Positions 52,823-60,717 of a stretch of DNA of 64,000 bases are shown here, piece after piece. Under the pieces are notes generated by a model. That model ran no database searches. It had not been told where the DNA came from and was given only the letters and a program-made list of their open reading frames with translations. The position numbers were made by a program, and so were the translations under genes. Source of the DNA: Clostridiales bacterium (GTDB lineage: Bacteria; Bacillota; Clostridia; Saccharofermentanales; Saccharofermentanaceae); NCBI GenBank assembly GCA_017551625.1, contig JAFZLF010000005.1, forward strand, positions 1 through 64,000, given 5' to 3'. The first letter of the stretch is position 1. Each line of letters opens with the position of its first letter.

Positions 52823-52851
52823 TTTATTCGCAGGTTAAAATGCGTTATAAT
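52823..52851 (+). promoter_or_regulatory. aroF promoter
   Basis: TTTATT (52823-52828), 17 bases, TATAAT (52846-52851). The leader contains a small hairpin GTGGCGC-ATGGA-GCGTCAC. Confidence 0.6.
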
Positions 52852-52909
52852 CCTTGTTCGTAGTATGGTAGGTGTGGCGCATGGAGCGTCACAAGAAAGA
52901 AGGTAAAGT

Positions 52910-53935
52910 ATGATTATTGTTGTAAAACCGGGTGCCAGTGATTCTCAGGTACATGAGATCATTGATGTTCTGGAGAGAAATGAACTGAAGGCGCATGTTT
53001 CCGAGGGCGCCGAGCGTCTGATCATCGGTGTTATCGGTGATAAATCTCGTCTGACTCCGGGTTCGCTCGAGGTACTCACGGGCGTTGAGAAGATCGTCCC
53101 GATCATGGAGTCCTATAAGCTCGCGAGCCGTCAGTTCCGCCCCGAGGGTACGTCCTTTAATGTCAAGGATCTCGTCATCGGCGGGGATGAACTGGTCATG
53201 ATGGCCGGTCCCTGCGCGGTAGAGAGCGAAGAACAGGTCGAGGCCGTCGCTTCAAAGATGGTCGCCTGTGGCGTGAAGGTCCTTCGTGGCGGCGCATATA
53301 AGCCGAGAACGTCTCCGTATGCTTTCCAGGGCCTCGAGAAAGAGGGCCTGAAGATCCTCCGTCGTGTCGCAGACCGCTATGGTCTCCTGGTCATCTCCGA
53401 GGTGACCTCCGAGAACGATATCGAATACGCATCAAACTATCTGGATATCATCCAGATCGGTGCCCGAAATGCCCAGAATTTCCGTCTTCTGTCCGCTGTT
53501 GGCAAGTCCGGCATCCCGGTCATGCTCAAGCGTGGTATCGCGGAAACGATCGATGAGTGGCTCGGATCGGCCGAGTATATCATGAGCGAGGGCAATTACC
53601 ACATCATGATGTGCGAGCGTGGTATCCGTACATTTGAGACGGCGACGAGAAGTACACTGGATATCAGCGCTGTTCCGGTCCTTAAGGGTAAGACACATCT
53701 TCCGATCATCGTGGATCCGAGTCATGCCGCAGGAAAAGCGCAGTATGTGCAGCCGCTGGCTCTGGCCGCGATCGCTGCAGGCGCCGACGGTCTCATCATC
53801 GAGGTCCATCCGGATCCGAAGCATGCGCTCTCCGATGCGGCGCAGCAGCTGACTCCGGAAGCTTATGCGGAACTTGCGCAGAGAGTCAAGGAGATGGCGG
53901 CCATCGTAAAACGTTCCTATCCGAAGAACGCGTGA
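52910..53935 (+). CDS. aroF: 3-deoxy-7-phosphoheptulonate synthase (DAHP synthase)
   Basis: A 341-residue type I-beta DAHP synthase, the first step of the shikimate pathway (PEP plus erythrose 4-phosphate). An N-terminal ferredoxin-like regulatory domain (about 1-75) is followed by the TIM-barrel with [34 protein letters not shown], and [10 protein letters not shown] near 265. The N-terminal domain gives feedback control in homologues such as Thermotoga. The gene stands alone and ends in a family-type hairpin. Confidence 0.96.
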   Translation: MIIVVKPGASDSQVHEIIDVLERNELKAHVSEGAERLIIGVIGDKSRLTPGSLEVLTGVEKIVPIMESYKLASRQFRPEGTSFNVKDLVIGGDELVMMAGPCAVESEEQVEAVASKMVACGVKVLRGGAYKPRTSPYAFQGLEKEGLKILRRVADRYGLLVISEVTSENDIEYASNYLDIIQIGARNAQNFRLLSAVGKSGIPVMLKRGIAETIDEWLGSAEYIMSEGNYHIMMCERGIRTFETATRSTLDISAVPVLKGKTHLPIIVDPSHAAGKAQYVQPLALAAIAAGADGLIIEVHPDPKHALSDAAQQLTPEAYAELAQRVKEMAAIVKRSYPKNA

Positions 53936-53967
53936 TTGGAAAACGCGTGGCCTTCGCATCAATTATT

Positions 53968-54046
53968 CAGATAACAAATAATACCTTTCTCGTGCTGTCC
54001 TCGGCTTTCAGCCTGCGGAGGCACGGAAAGGTATTTTTGTTATCTG
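53968..54046. repeat. Conserved-core terminator hairpin element (copy F)
   Basis: Outer arms of about 21 bp (CAGATAACAAA.. and ..TTTGTTATCTG) pair with one extra base. Core CTCGTGCTGTCCTCG-GCTTTCAGC-CTGCGGAGGCACGG is the clearest example of the consensus. It follows the aroF stop by 32 bases and faces the convergent anti-sigma gene. Confidence 0.9.
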
Positions 54047-54066
54047 ACAGATTAAGTTAATGACCA

Positions 54067-54178
54067 CGTGTTTTTCGATCTTCGTTTTGACGTACTGTTT
54101 TCGCGCATTTTCCGATTCACGTTTTGATAGATGGTTTTCACGCGTTTTCCGATTTGTGTTTTGACAGTTCGTTTTTTT
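54067..54178. repeat. Three degenerate 37-bp tandem repeats
   Basis: Units at about 54067-54103, 54104-54140 and 54141-54178 share the pattern CG-x-GTTTTCCGATT..CGTTTTGA. They lie just downstream of the anti-sigma gene end and close with a T7 run. Confidence 0.7.
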
Positions 54179-54186
54179 ATTTGGGG

Positions 54187-54813
54187 CTAGTTGCCTTTGA
54201 GTTCGTTTATGAATTCCTGTGTGTCTTTCTCGGCTTTCTTTTCCCATTCTTTTTGTGGTGAATCTGCGTCACAGATCTTGCTTGAGATGGTAGCCGTGAC
54301 CAGGACACCATCTTCGCCGCTTCCGGCCTGATTCATATCCGGCACGATGATGATCTCGATCCAACCGTATTCAGAGGGCGTTCCACCGATATAGATGAGA
54401 TTATAGGTCCCGTCATCATTTCTGATCTCGTAACGGAAGAAATCCGAATCGCTACACTGATCAGTGATGTCGGTCGAAGTGCCGTCAATCTTAAAGTAGA
54501 TCCGATCATCGATCACCTCGATGTATTCGTCTGCGCCTTCTTTTACCTCGGCAGATACGATATCGTTGTTTTCGTCCATGACGACTTTGATCTCGGTTCC
54601 GGTTTTGCTCTTAAATGTCGAGATAACATTCTCCGCGGCCTGAAGGATCGTATTTCTGGTGAAGGGAACGATCATCAGTGCGGCTACGACTGCAGCAACG
54701 GATGCGGCGACCTTGACCCAGGTGTGGTTCTTCGTTCTCTTCTTAAGAAGTTCCTTACGGATCTCTTCTTTTTTATTCTCGTCCATTACGATCTTATCTA
54801 TTGTATTTTTCAT
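54187..54813 (-). CDS. Probable anti-sigma factor, single membrane span
   Basis: A 208-residue protein encoded immediately after, and overlapping by four bases, an ECF-type sigma factor, so it is most likely its membrane-bound inhibitor. Residues 1-30 are charged and cytosolic (MDENKKEEIRKELLKKRTKN); one span lies at about 33-52. The rest is an outer, acidic domain with a Cys pair (QCSDSD and KICDADS). The layout resembles DUF4179/RsgI-like anti-sigma proteins, but no zinc anti-sigma motif is present. The signal it senses is unknown. Confidence 0.75.
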   Translation of the reverse strand: MKNTIDKIVMDENKKEEIRKELLKKRTKNHTWVKVAASVAAVVAALMIVPFTRNTILQAAENVISTFKSKTGTEIKVVMDENNDIVSAEVKEGADEYIEVIDDRIYFKIDGTSTDITDQCSDSDFFRYEIRNDDGTYNLIYIGGTPSEYGWIEIIIVPDMNQAGSGEDGVLVTATISSKICDADSPQKEWEKKAEKDTQEFINELKGN

Positions 54814-55289
54814 GTTTCTTCCTCCAATCTGATCTTCAGTTGTTCTTTGCCACGCTTGATCCGCATGGCTACGGCTGATTCTGAAATCTTCAAGATCCTG
54901 CTGATCTCTTTATACGAATACCCTTCGTAGTAGAAGAGGTGGATCGGGGCCCGATAAATCTCCGGCAGCGCCATCAGTTCGTCAAATACAGCTCTGTCTG
55001 AATCCGTGAATCCTTCATAGTATTCCAGATGCCATTCCTCGGATTCCAGATCTACGCTTGTTTTTCTTGCCTTTGACTTAAGCAGATCCTTACACTTATT
55101 TGCCGTGATCGTCAGAAGATAGGACTTTTCGAATCTCCTGTCAAAAAGCAGGTTCTTCGATAATAACTTTAGAAATACATCCTGTACGACATCCTCTGCA
55201 TCGTGTCTGGATCCGACATAGGAGACGGCAAACCGATATAGGTCATCTGCATACGAATCAAACAGTTTGACTACATCTTCGTTTTTCAA
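54810..55289 (-). CDS. ECF-type RNA polymerase sigma factor
   Basis: A 159-residue sigma-70 family protein of the ECF group. Region 2 (YADDLYRFAVSYVGSRHDAEDVVQDVFLKLL) binds core polymerase and the -10 element. Region 4 (LPEIYRAPIHLFYYEGYSYKEISRILKISESAVAMRIKRG) binds the -35. There are no regions 1 or 3. The start codon is TTG, fixed by AAGGAGG six bases upstream. The overlapping anti-sigma gene suggests release on an envelope signal. Targets cannot be read here. Confidence 0.92.
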   Translation of the reverse strand: MKNEDVVKLFDSYADDLYRFAVSYVGSRHDAEDVVQDVFLKLLSKNLLFDRRFEKSYLLTITANKCKDLLKSKARKTSVDLESEEWHLEYYEGFTDSDRAVFDELMALPEIYRAPIHLFYYEGYSYKEISRILKISESAVAMRIKRGKEQLKIRLEEET

Positions 55290-55422
55290 GCTCTTCCTCC
55301 TTGCTCATCGAATTGAGATCTCATTGATTAAACGATTCAGAAAGATGATTACTCACATGATTGTATACTTGTTCTGTGAAAAATTGGAAGAGAATCGGAA
55401 AAATCCGACTCGCATCGGCTTA

Positions 55423-55451
55423 TTGTCAAATGAAAAGTTTTATGTTAAGTT
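55423..55451 (+). promoter_or_regulatory. Likely promoter of the leuA T-box leader
   Basis: TTGTCA (55423-55428), 17 bases, TAAGTT (55446-55451). Transcription would begin near 55458, just before the T-box stem I. A TATACT at 55364-55369 is an alternative upstream promoter. Confidence 0.4.
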
Positions 55452-55479
55452 TAATGAGTAAAACACGTGGAAGGGGACT

Positions 55480-55728
55480 AGTAGGAACCTTACTTCTTTC
55501 TTCAGAGAGTCTGCGGGCGGTGCGAGCAGATGAAAGAGAAGTTTTGAACTCACCCCGGAGTGGCTTCGTTGAAAGGCAAGTAGATGAAGACGGAAGGCTC
55601 ACCGTTATCGAAGGGCAGGATATCGGAATTGGTTCCCGTATCCGATGAGCGCATCCGAAGATGGATGAACAAGAGTGGTACCGCGGAAGTTCAGGCTTTC
55701 GTCTCTTATATGAGACGGAAGCCTTTTT
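55480..55728 (+). promoter_or_regulatory. T-box riboswitch, leucine specific
   Basis: A leader with stem I (AGAGAGTCTGCGGGCGG region) contains the specifier loop GAACTC, in which CTC (55549-55551) is a leucine codon. The conserved T-box AGAGTGGTACCGCGG (55672-55686) follows. The terminator AGGCTTTCGTCTC/GAGACGGAAGCCT with TTTTT (55693-55728) ends it. Uncharged tRNA-Leu pairing with the specifier and T-box would form the antiterminator and switch on leuA. Confidence 0.92.
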
Positions 55729-55805
55729 GTTTGCCCGATTCGACCGGATCGGCGAAAAGTTCGGAAACCGCCGCAGGAAGCGGCAGAAGAAGAGGAGGGA
55801 AGAAG

Positions 55806-57458
55806 ATGAATACAGGTAAGTATCGTATGCCGGCGATGATCGATTTTCCGGAGCGCACATGGCCATCTAAGAAGATCACGAAGGCGCCGATCTGGTGCAG
55901 TGTGGATCTGCGTGACGGAAATCAGGCGCTCGAGGTGCCGATGGATCTTACCCAGAAGGTCCAGTTTTTCGATTATCTGGTCAAGCTCGGATTTAAAGAG
56001 ATCGAGATCGGTTATCCGGCCGCATCCGACACGGAGTACGAGTTTACGCGATATCTTATCGACAACGATCTGATCCCGCATGATGTGACGATCCAGGTCC
56101 TGACGATGGCCCGCGAAGATGTCATCAAGAAGACTTTCGAGGCCGCCAGCGGCGCACATAAGGCGATCGTGCATCTGTATAACTCCACGTCGAAATTGCA
56201 GCGTGAAGTGGTCTTCGGTTTTGATAAAGAAAAGTGTAAGAATCTGGCGGTAAACGGCGCGAAAATGATCCGGGCCGAGATCGAGGCGGATGAGAGCAAC
56301 ACAGAGTGGCTCCTGGAATATTCGCCCGAGAACTTCTCGGAAACTGAGCCGGAATTTGCCGTGGAAATCATCGATGCGGTCCTGGATATCTGGCAGCCGA
56401 CGCCGGACAATAAGGTCATCATCAACCTCCCGGAAACCGTGGAGATGACGTATCCGAACGTTTTTGCGGATCAGGTGGAGTACTTCGCAACACATACGAA
56501 ATACAGGGATTCCATTATCATTTCCGTGCATACGCATAACGATCGCGGCACCGGCGTGGCGTCCTCGGAAATGGCGCTCCTGGCCGGCGCAGAGCGTGTC
56601 GAGGGAACGCTTTTCGGAAACGGGGAGAGGACCGGAAATGCCGATATTGTCACGCTTGCGATGAATATGTTCATGCAGGGCGTCGATCCGAAACTCGATT
56701 TTTCGAATATTGATGACGTTATTGATATGTATGAAGGATGCACCGGGATGCGTATCGGAGACCGCCAGCCTTGGGCCGGAAGGCTTGTATTTACGGCGTT
56801 TTCGGGCACACATCAGAATGCAATCCAGAAAGGCATGGAAAATGTCAAAAAAATAAATAACTGGTATGTGCCGTATCTGCCGATCGACCCGAAAGATGTG
56901 GGCCGGAACTACGATCCGATCATCCGTATCAACAGCCAGTCCGGCAAAAACGGCCTCGCGTACATCATGGAGCGCAATTATGGGCTGCATCTGCCGAAGG
57001 CGTTCCAGAAAGACTTCATGCAGATCGTGACAAGCGAGTCCGAGAGCCGACATGCCGAGCTGATGCCGCAAGAGCTTTTCGAGCTGTTTGATGAAGTTTA
57101 CGTTAACGTCATGACGCCGTATCACATGGTCGGATATCGTGAAGAATCTCTCGGCGACAAAAAAGCGCACGTCACAGTTAATCTGAAATATGTTGATGAA
57201 CTGATCGAGGTCAACGGAGATGGTATCGGTTTACTCGATGCGTTCTGTAACGGTATCGAAAAAACACTTCATGTGCAACTCTCGATCAAGATGTATAACG
57301 AGCACGCGATCCAGAGCGGATCAGACTCGGCCGCTATCACATATGTACAGATCGAAGATCAGGATGGGAAACTGCATCTCGGAGCGGGCATATCGAGTTC
57401 TGTGACCAAATCATCACTGCGGGCCGTCGTATGCGCGTTAAATAGAATGATCCGTTAA
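55806..57458 (+). CDS. leuA: 2-isopropylmalate synthase
   Basis: A 550-residue DRE-TIM enzyme making 2-isopropylmalate from acetyl-CoA and 2-ketoisovalerate, the first committed step to leucine. Catalytic segments include WCSVDLRDGNQAL near 30 and HTHNDRGTGVASSE near 240. GNGERTGNADIV and a C-terminal regulatory domain (about 420-550) for leucine feedback follow. It belongs to the longer, yeast-like subgroup (LeuA2). AGGAGGG precedes the ATG. Expression is under the leucine T-box directly upstream; no other leu genes follow. Confidence 0.95.
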   Translation: MNTGKYRMPAMIDFPERTWPSKKITKAPIWCSVDLRDGNQALEVPMDLTQKVQFFDYLVKLGFKEIEIGYPAASDTEYEFTRYLIDNDLIPHDVTIQVLTMAREDVIKKTFEAASGAHKAIVHLYNSTSKLQREVVFGFDKEKCKNLAVNGAKMIRAEIEADESNTEWLLEYSPENFSETEPEFAVEIIDAVLDIWQPTPDNKVIINLPETVEMTYPNVFADQVEYFATHTKYRDSIIISVHTHNDRGTGVASSEMALLAGAERVEGTLFGNGERTGNADIVTLAMNMFMQGVDPKLDFSNIDDVIDMYEGCTGMRIGDRQPWAGRLVFTAFSGTHQNAIQKGMENVKKINNWYVPYLPIDPKDVGRNYDPIIRINSQSGKNGLAYIMERNYGLHLPKAFQKDFMQIVTSESESRHAELMPQELFELFDEVYVNVMTPYHMVGYREESLGDKKAHVTVNLKYVDELIEVNGDGIGLLDAFCNGIEKTLHVQLSIKMYNEHAIQSGSDSAAITYVQIEDQDGKLHLGAGISSSVTKSSLRAVVCALNRMIR

Positions 57459-57506
57459 GAACAATTACACGTTTGGAAGAAAATAAAACGCTCCTGCGGC
57501 TTCATC

Positions 57507-57543
57507 AAAAAAGAGGTCATTTTGAAAAAAGTGACCTCTTTTC
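57507..57543. terminator. leuA terminator
   Basis: AAGAGGTCA (57511-57519) pairs with TGACCTCTT (57532-57540) with A-rich sequence before and T after, so it may work in both directions. Confidence 0.85.
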
Positions 57544-57560
57544 TCTGTTTTGCCTCTTCT

Positions 57561-57592
57561 CAATTAAACAAAACTGTGATTTTGTTTAATTG
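57561..57592. repeat. Perfect AT-rich inverted repeat
   Basis: CAATTAAACAAAA and TTTTGTTTAATTG, 13-bp perfect arms with a six-base centre, between two terminators of convergent genes. No function is evident; a protein-binding site or cruciform is possible. The rest of 57544-57664 holds nothing I can name. Confidence 0.7.
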
Positions 57593-57664
57593 TGTGTTGC
57601 AATCTGAAGCCTCTTCTGTTCCGTTTTATTTGTTTGCAAATGATAGATGGATCGTTTCAGACAA

Positions 57665-57697
57665 AATAAAACGATTACGTTTCTTTGTAATCGTTTT
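57665..57697 (-). terminator. Terminator of the 209-residue membrane protein gene
   Basis: On the minus strand AAAACGATTAC pairs with GTAATCGTTTT and a T-rich stretch follows. It begins seven bases after the stop codon. Confidence 0.85.
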
Positions 57698-57703
57698 ATG
57701 TCT

Positions 57704-58333
57704 TTATACATTATCGTTTGTTGTTTCGGATGTTTCCGATGTGTTTGACGGGATCGGCGTCACGGCCTGGGATTCCGGTGCGATATCTTCCTTGGTCGTT
57801 TCAGTGGCAAAAGGATCGCTCTGGGTCAGATCATCGATTTCCTCGATGCCGACCATCTGTTTATATTCGTTGGTGTCGATCTTGGGCATGATCCATCTGT
57901 ATGTCATGATCAGGATAAGGATGATGATCGCAGCGACCAGGATCCGTCGGATGTTCAGGAGGATCCTCTCTTTCCTGTACTTCTGATCCACGTATTCCTT
58001 CGTGGTATATCCGACAAGCACATAGACCTTGGAGATGGATTTCCTTTTCGGCATCCTTCTGTGTTCTGCGATCTTGGCCTTTACCTTGTTTCGGATCTCG
58101 TTGGGAAGATTCCTGAAATACTGGACTGTGGTCCGTCCGAGGAACCGGAAGAAACCGATAATGGACGTAAGTAAAGTTCCGGCGTCGCTATCATCAAGCT
58201 CGTCATCCCAAGCCTCGTTTTCAGAACGCATGTCGTCTTGAAGTTTCGGATCGCGTTCTTCTTCTGCATGATCGTCCGGTGTTTCTTCAATATCGATATT
58301 CGGTTGATGATTCTTCTGTTCTTCTGTATCCAT
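57704..58333 (-). CDS. Single-span membrane protein near lexA, unknown
   Basis: A 209-residue protein with an acidic N-terminal 45 residues, a basic juxtamembrane region (KAKIAEHRRMPKRKSISKVY) and one strong span at about 131-148 (RILVAAIIILILIMTY). An outer tail of about 60 residues is rich in Thr, Ser and Glu. No family is recognised. An extended -10 box TGCTATAAT (minus strand, at 58356-58364) just upstream can drive it alone, and read-through from the 58-residue gene is also possible. Confidence 0.75.
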   Translation of the reverse strand: MDTEEQKNHQPNIDIEETPDDHAEEERDPKLQDDMRSENEAWDDELDDSDAGTLLTSIIGFFRFLGRTTVQYFRNLPNEIRNKVKAKIAEHRRMPKRKSISKVYVLVGYTTKEYVDQKYRKERILLNIRRILVAAIIILILIMTYRWIMPKIDTNEYKQMVGIEEIDDLTQSDPFATETTKEDIAPESQAVTPIPSNTSETSETTNDNV

Positions 58334-58371
58334 ATATCATTCCTTTTCGAGGATGATTATAGCATACTCGA

Positions 58372-58548
58372 TTATTCTTGCCTATTCCACCTCCCGAAAC
58401 TTCCGTCGATGCCGTATCTTGCGCCGATTTCATGCTTTCTGGCATCGAAATGTCTCTTAAGTGTGATGGAACTTAAGACGAACATGATGATTATGCTTCC
58501 TGCGATGAGCCATAGCAGGACGGTGTAAAGCTGCTCATTTTTCTTCAT
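58372..58548 (-). CDS. 58-residue membrane protein divergent from lexA; candidate SOS-controlled gene
   Basis: A short open reading frame starting MKKNEQLYTVLLWLIAGS. It has one hydrophobic segment at about 8-28 and a basic, mostly polar tail (residues 31-58). An AAGGTGAG ribosome site lies close before the ATG. The start is only 20 bases from the lexA SOS box, which lies between the two divergent genes. In B. subtilis the division inhibitor YneA, also a small one-span protein, is encoded divergently from lexA. No sequence family is recognised (no LysM domain), so the analogy is positional. Confidence 0.65.
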   Translation of the reverse strand: MKKNEQLYTVLLWLIAGSIIIMFVLSSITLKRHFDARKHEIGARYGIDGSFGRWNRQE

Positions 58549-58568
58549 TTTCTCACCTTCTCAGAATT

Positions 58569-58582
58569 CGAACAATCGTTTG
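58569..58582. promoter_or_regulatory. LexA (SOS) box between lexA and the 58-residue gene
   Basis: CGAACAATCGTTTG is a perfect match to CGAAC-N4-GTTYG. It overlaps the lexA -35 element by three bases and lies 20 bases upstream of the divergent start codon, so it can control both genes. Confidence 0.9.
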
Positions 58583-58608
58583 ACAACGATTCTGTTAAAT
58601 GTTACTAT
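58580..58608 (+). promoter_or_regulatory. lexA promoter
   Basis: TTGACA (58580-58585), 17 bases, TACTAT (58603-58608). The SOS box overlaps its -35. A TATAAT three bases further on is an alternative -10 with a long spacer. Confidence 0.65.
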
Positions 58609-58641
58609 AATCGTAAATATACGTATACGGAGGCAGATGGC

Positions 58642-59286
58642 ATGAGCACGTATCGGTTTACCAAGAGCAATCTGAACGAGACACTTGAGATCATTTATTC
58701 CTTCATTGTTTCCTATGTGAAGAAGGAAGGTTATCCGCCGTCTGTCCGAGAGATCTGTCAGGGCGTCGGGATCCGTTCCACTTCTACAGTTCACGCGCAT
58801 CTTCGTCGTCTGAAAGAGGAAGGTAAGATCGAGTATGTTCCGGGTAAGCGCAGAGCGATCATGGTCAAGGATAATGAGAATGAGCGCATGGCGGCTTCTT
58901 CTGCGAAGAATATCCCGCTGGTAGGAACCGTTACGGCCGGTGTTCCGATCCTCGCTGAGGAGAATATCGATCATCTTATGCCCTTCCCGTCCGAATACTT
59001 CAATTCCGCTGAGTATTTCGCGCTAAAAGTCCGTGGCGACAGCATGATCAATGCCCACATCTGTGACGGCGATTATGTTATCGTCAAGCGTGACAATATG
59101 GCCAATATGAATTCTATCATTGTCGCTCTGATCGGTAACGAGGCAACCGTTAAGCGCCTCACCTACCGTCGCGGTCATGCGATCCTTCAGCCTGAGAATC
59201 CGGCTTATGAGCCGATCCCGTTCGAAGATGACGACTGCCGTATCTTAGGTGTGGTACAGGGTGTATTCCGCACGAATGTGAACTGA
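58642..59286 (+). CDS. lexA: SOS repressor LexA
   Basis: A 214-residue LexA. The N-terminal winged helix-turn-helix (PSVREICQGVGIRSTSTVHAH) is at about 33-53. The self-cleavage site Ala99-Gly100 lies in VGTVTAGVP, with catalytic Ser134 in VRGDSMI and Lys171 in EATVKRL. RecA filaments trigger cleavage and release SOS genes, here at least recA and lexA. GGAGG precedes the ATG. Its last 82 bases overlap the 3' end of hfq on the other strand. Confidence 0.97.
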   Translation: MSTYRFTKSNLNETLEIIYSFIVSYVKKEGYPPSVREICQGVGIRSTSTVHAHLRRLKEEGKIEYVPGKRRAIMVKDNENERMAASSAKNIPLVGTVTAGVPILAEENIDHLMPFPSEYFNSAEYFALKVRGDSMINAHICDGDYVIVKRDNMANMNSIIVALIGNEATVKRLTYRRGHAILQPENPAYEPIPFEDDDCRILGVVQGVFRTNVN

Positions 59287-59654
59287 TCCGAATAGTAGAT
59301 CTGTCTGTCAGGAAGGATCATGTGTTTCCCGTTTCTTGGCGAGATATAACTGATTGCGTGCTTGTAGATCAGTAATTGGGCGATGTCGTTGTGCAGAACG
59401 ATCGTCTCCTTATCGTAGCCGTCGATGATCCCCTCGATGATTTCTCCTGTATTCATGACGATTTCTACCGAGGCATATTCCTTACGGCAGAGATTCAGGA
59501 AGATCTCGTGTACACGGATAGGTACTCTGGGCGTTTCTTTCAATGAAATCGAGACGTGTTTCTTCTTCTTTTTCTTCTTAGGCAGCGCTGTCTGGCTAGA
59601 GATGTCCTTCAGATCTGTTGATGTCTTGGGGCCGAAATAAGTTGTGTGGATCAT
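59205..59654 (-). CDS. hfq: RNA chaperone Hfq with long N- and C-terminal extensions
   Basis: A 149-residue protein with an Hfq/Sm core at about 49-106: FLNLCRKEYASVEIVMNTGE (Sm1) and QLLIYKHAISYISP (Sm2, with YKHAIS at 97-102, the uridine-binding motif). Typical Hfq is 70-100 residues. Here about 47 residues precede the core, including seven Lys in a row (26-32), and about 43 follow it. The start has AAAGGAGG upstream. It follows miaA as in many bacteria, and its coding end is antisense to the lexA 3' end. Confidence 0.9.
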   Translation of the reverse strand: MIHTTYFGPKTSTDLKDISSQTALPKKKKKKKHVSISLKETPRVPIRVHEIFLNLCRKEYASVEIVMNTGEIIEGIIDGYDKETIVLHNDIAQLLIYKHAISYISPRNGKHMILPDRQIYYSDQFTFVRNTPCTTPKIRQSSSSNGIGS

Positions 59655-59758
59655 GGGGAAAACGCCTCCTTTGTTAGTTGTGTTCAAACTATAGCATGTT
59701 TCCCGCTCTTTGACTTTATGATATATCCGACTTTTTATTCTCATTCGGGATATATTTA

Positions 59759-60694
59759 TCAAAGATATGATTCTACGTTATATTCCTCGAGTGTATCCGC
59801 AGGGATCCAGTTTATCCCTTCCATATGCCGAAACCACGTCAACTGTCTTTTGGCATAATTTCGGGAGTGTTGCTTGAGAAGCGCTACACACTCCGGGAGA
59901 CTTTTTTCGCCGTTTAGATATGGGAAGAGTTCCTTGTATCCGATCGCCTGCATGGCGGTACAGTTTTCCGGCAATGTCTGCTTAAGAAGCCATTCGGCTT
60001 CGTCCAGGATCCCCTGTTCGAGCATGATGTCCACACGCAAATCGATCCTTCTGTAGAGTTCTTCTCGCGGCCAGTCGATCGCAAACAGTGTAAAAGGATA
60101 GCGAGGGCCTTCTTTTGTCGAAGCTTCGCGGATCTCCGAAGTCGTCTTCGAGACGGACATCAGAAGAGCCAGTGTGTGGATCACACGCTTGGTATTATTC
60201 TTATGGATCTTTCCCTCACATTCGGGATCCAGTTTCAGAAGGCGGCTGTAGATCGGCTCGATACCGTCTCTTTCAAATTCTTCCCGGAGTTTCTGCTCGA
60301 TCGAACGATCAATCGGCGCCTCGTCAAAAGAGAACCCCTTTTGGAGTGCCTGGACATACTGTCCGGTTCCGCCGCAGAATACCGGAATCACACCGCGACA
60401 AAGAAGCGATTCGATCTTTTCGTATGCGGCATCAAGATAAGCCGCGACATGGAAAGGCGTAGACGGTTCGACAAGGTCGATCAGATGATGCGGGACCTGC
60501 TTCTTCTCTTCTTCTGTCGGTTTAGCTGTGCCGACCGACAGATGCCGGTAGATCTGCATGGAGTCACAGCAGCAGATCTCGCCACCGAGCGCTTTCGCGA
60601 CACGGATCGAAAAACCGGTCTTTCCGCTTGCAGTCGGACCACATATGACCGGGATCGAACGATATCCGGTTTTTTCGTAGACCGGGTTTGTCAT
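59759..60694 (-). CDS. miaA: tRNA dimethylallyltransferase
   Basis: A 311-residue MiaA that isopentenylates A37 of tRNAs reading UNN codons. It has the P-loop GPTASGKTGFSIRVA at the N-terminus, CDSMQIYRHLSVGTAKP near 39, and FCGGTGQYVQAL near 100. The C-terminal RQLTWFRHMEGINW ending is present. It lies between mutL (23 bases upstream) and hfq, a conserved order. Confidence 0.96.
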   Translation of the reverse strand: MTNPVYEKTGYRSIPVICGPTASGKTGFSIRVAKALGGEICCCDSMQIYRHLSVGTAKPTEEEKKQVPHHLIDLVEPSTPFHVAAYLDAAYEKIESLLCRGVIPVFCGGTGQYVQALQKGFSFDEAPIDRSIEQKLREEFERDGIEPIYSRLLKLDPECEGKIHKNNTKRVIHTLALLMSVSKTTSEIREASTKEGPRYPFTLFAIDWPREELYRRIDLRVDIMLEQGILDEAEWLLKQTLPENCTAMQAIGYKELFPYLNGEKSLPECVALLKQHSRNYAKRQLTWFRHMEGINWIPADTLEEYNVESYL

Positions 60695-60717
60695 TTCTGC
60701 TTCTTCTCCCCTTTATT

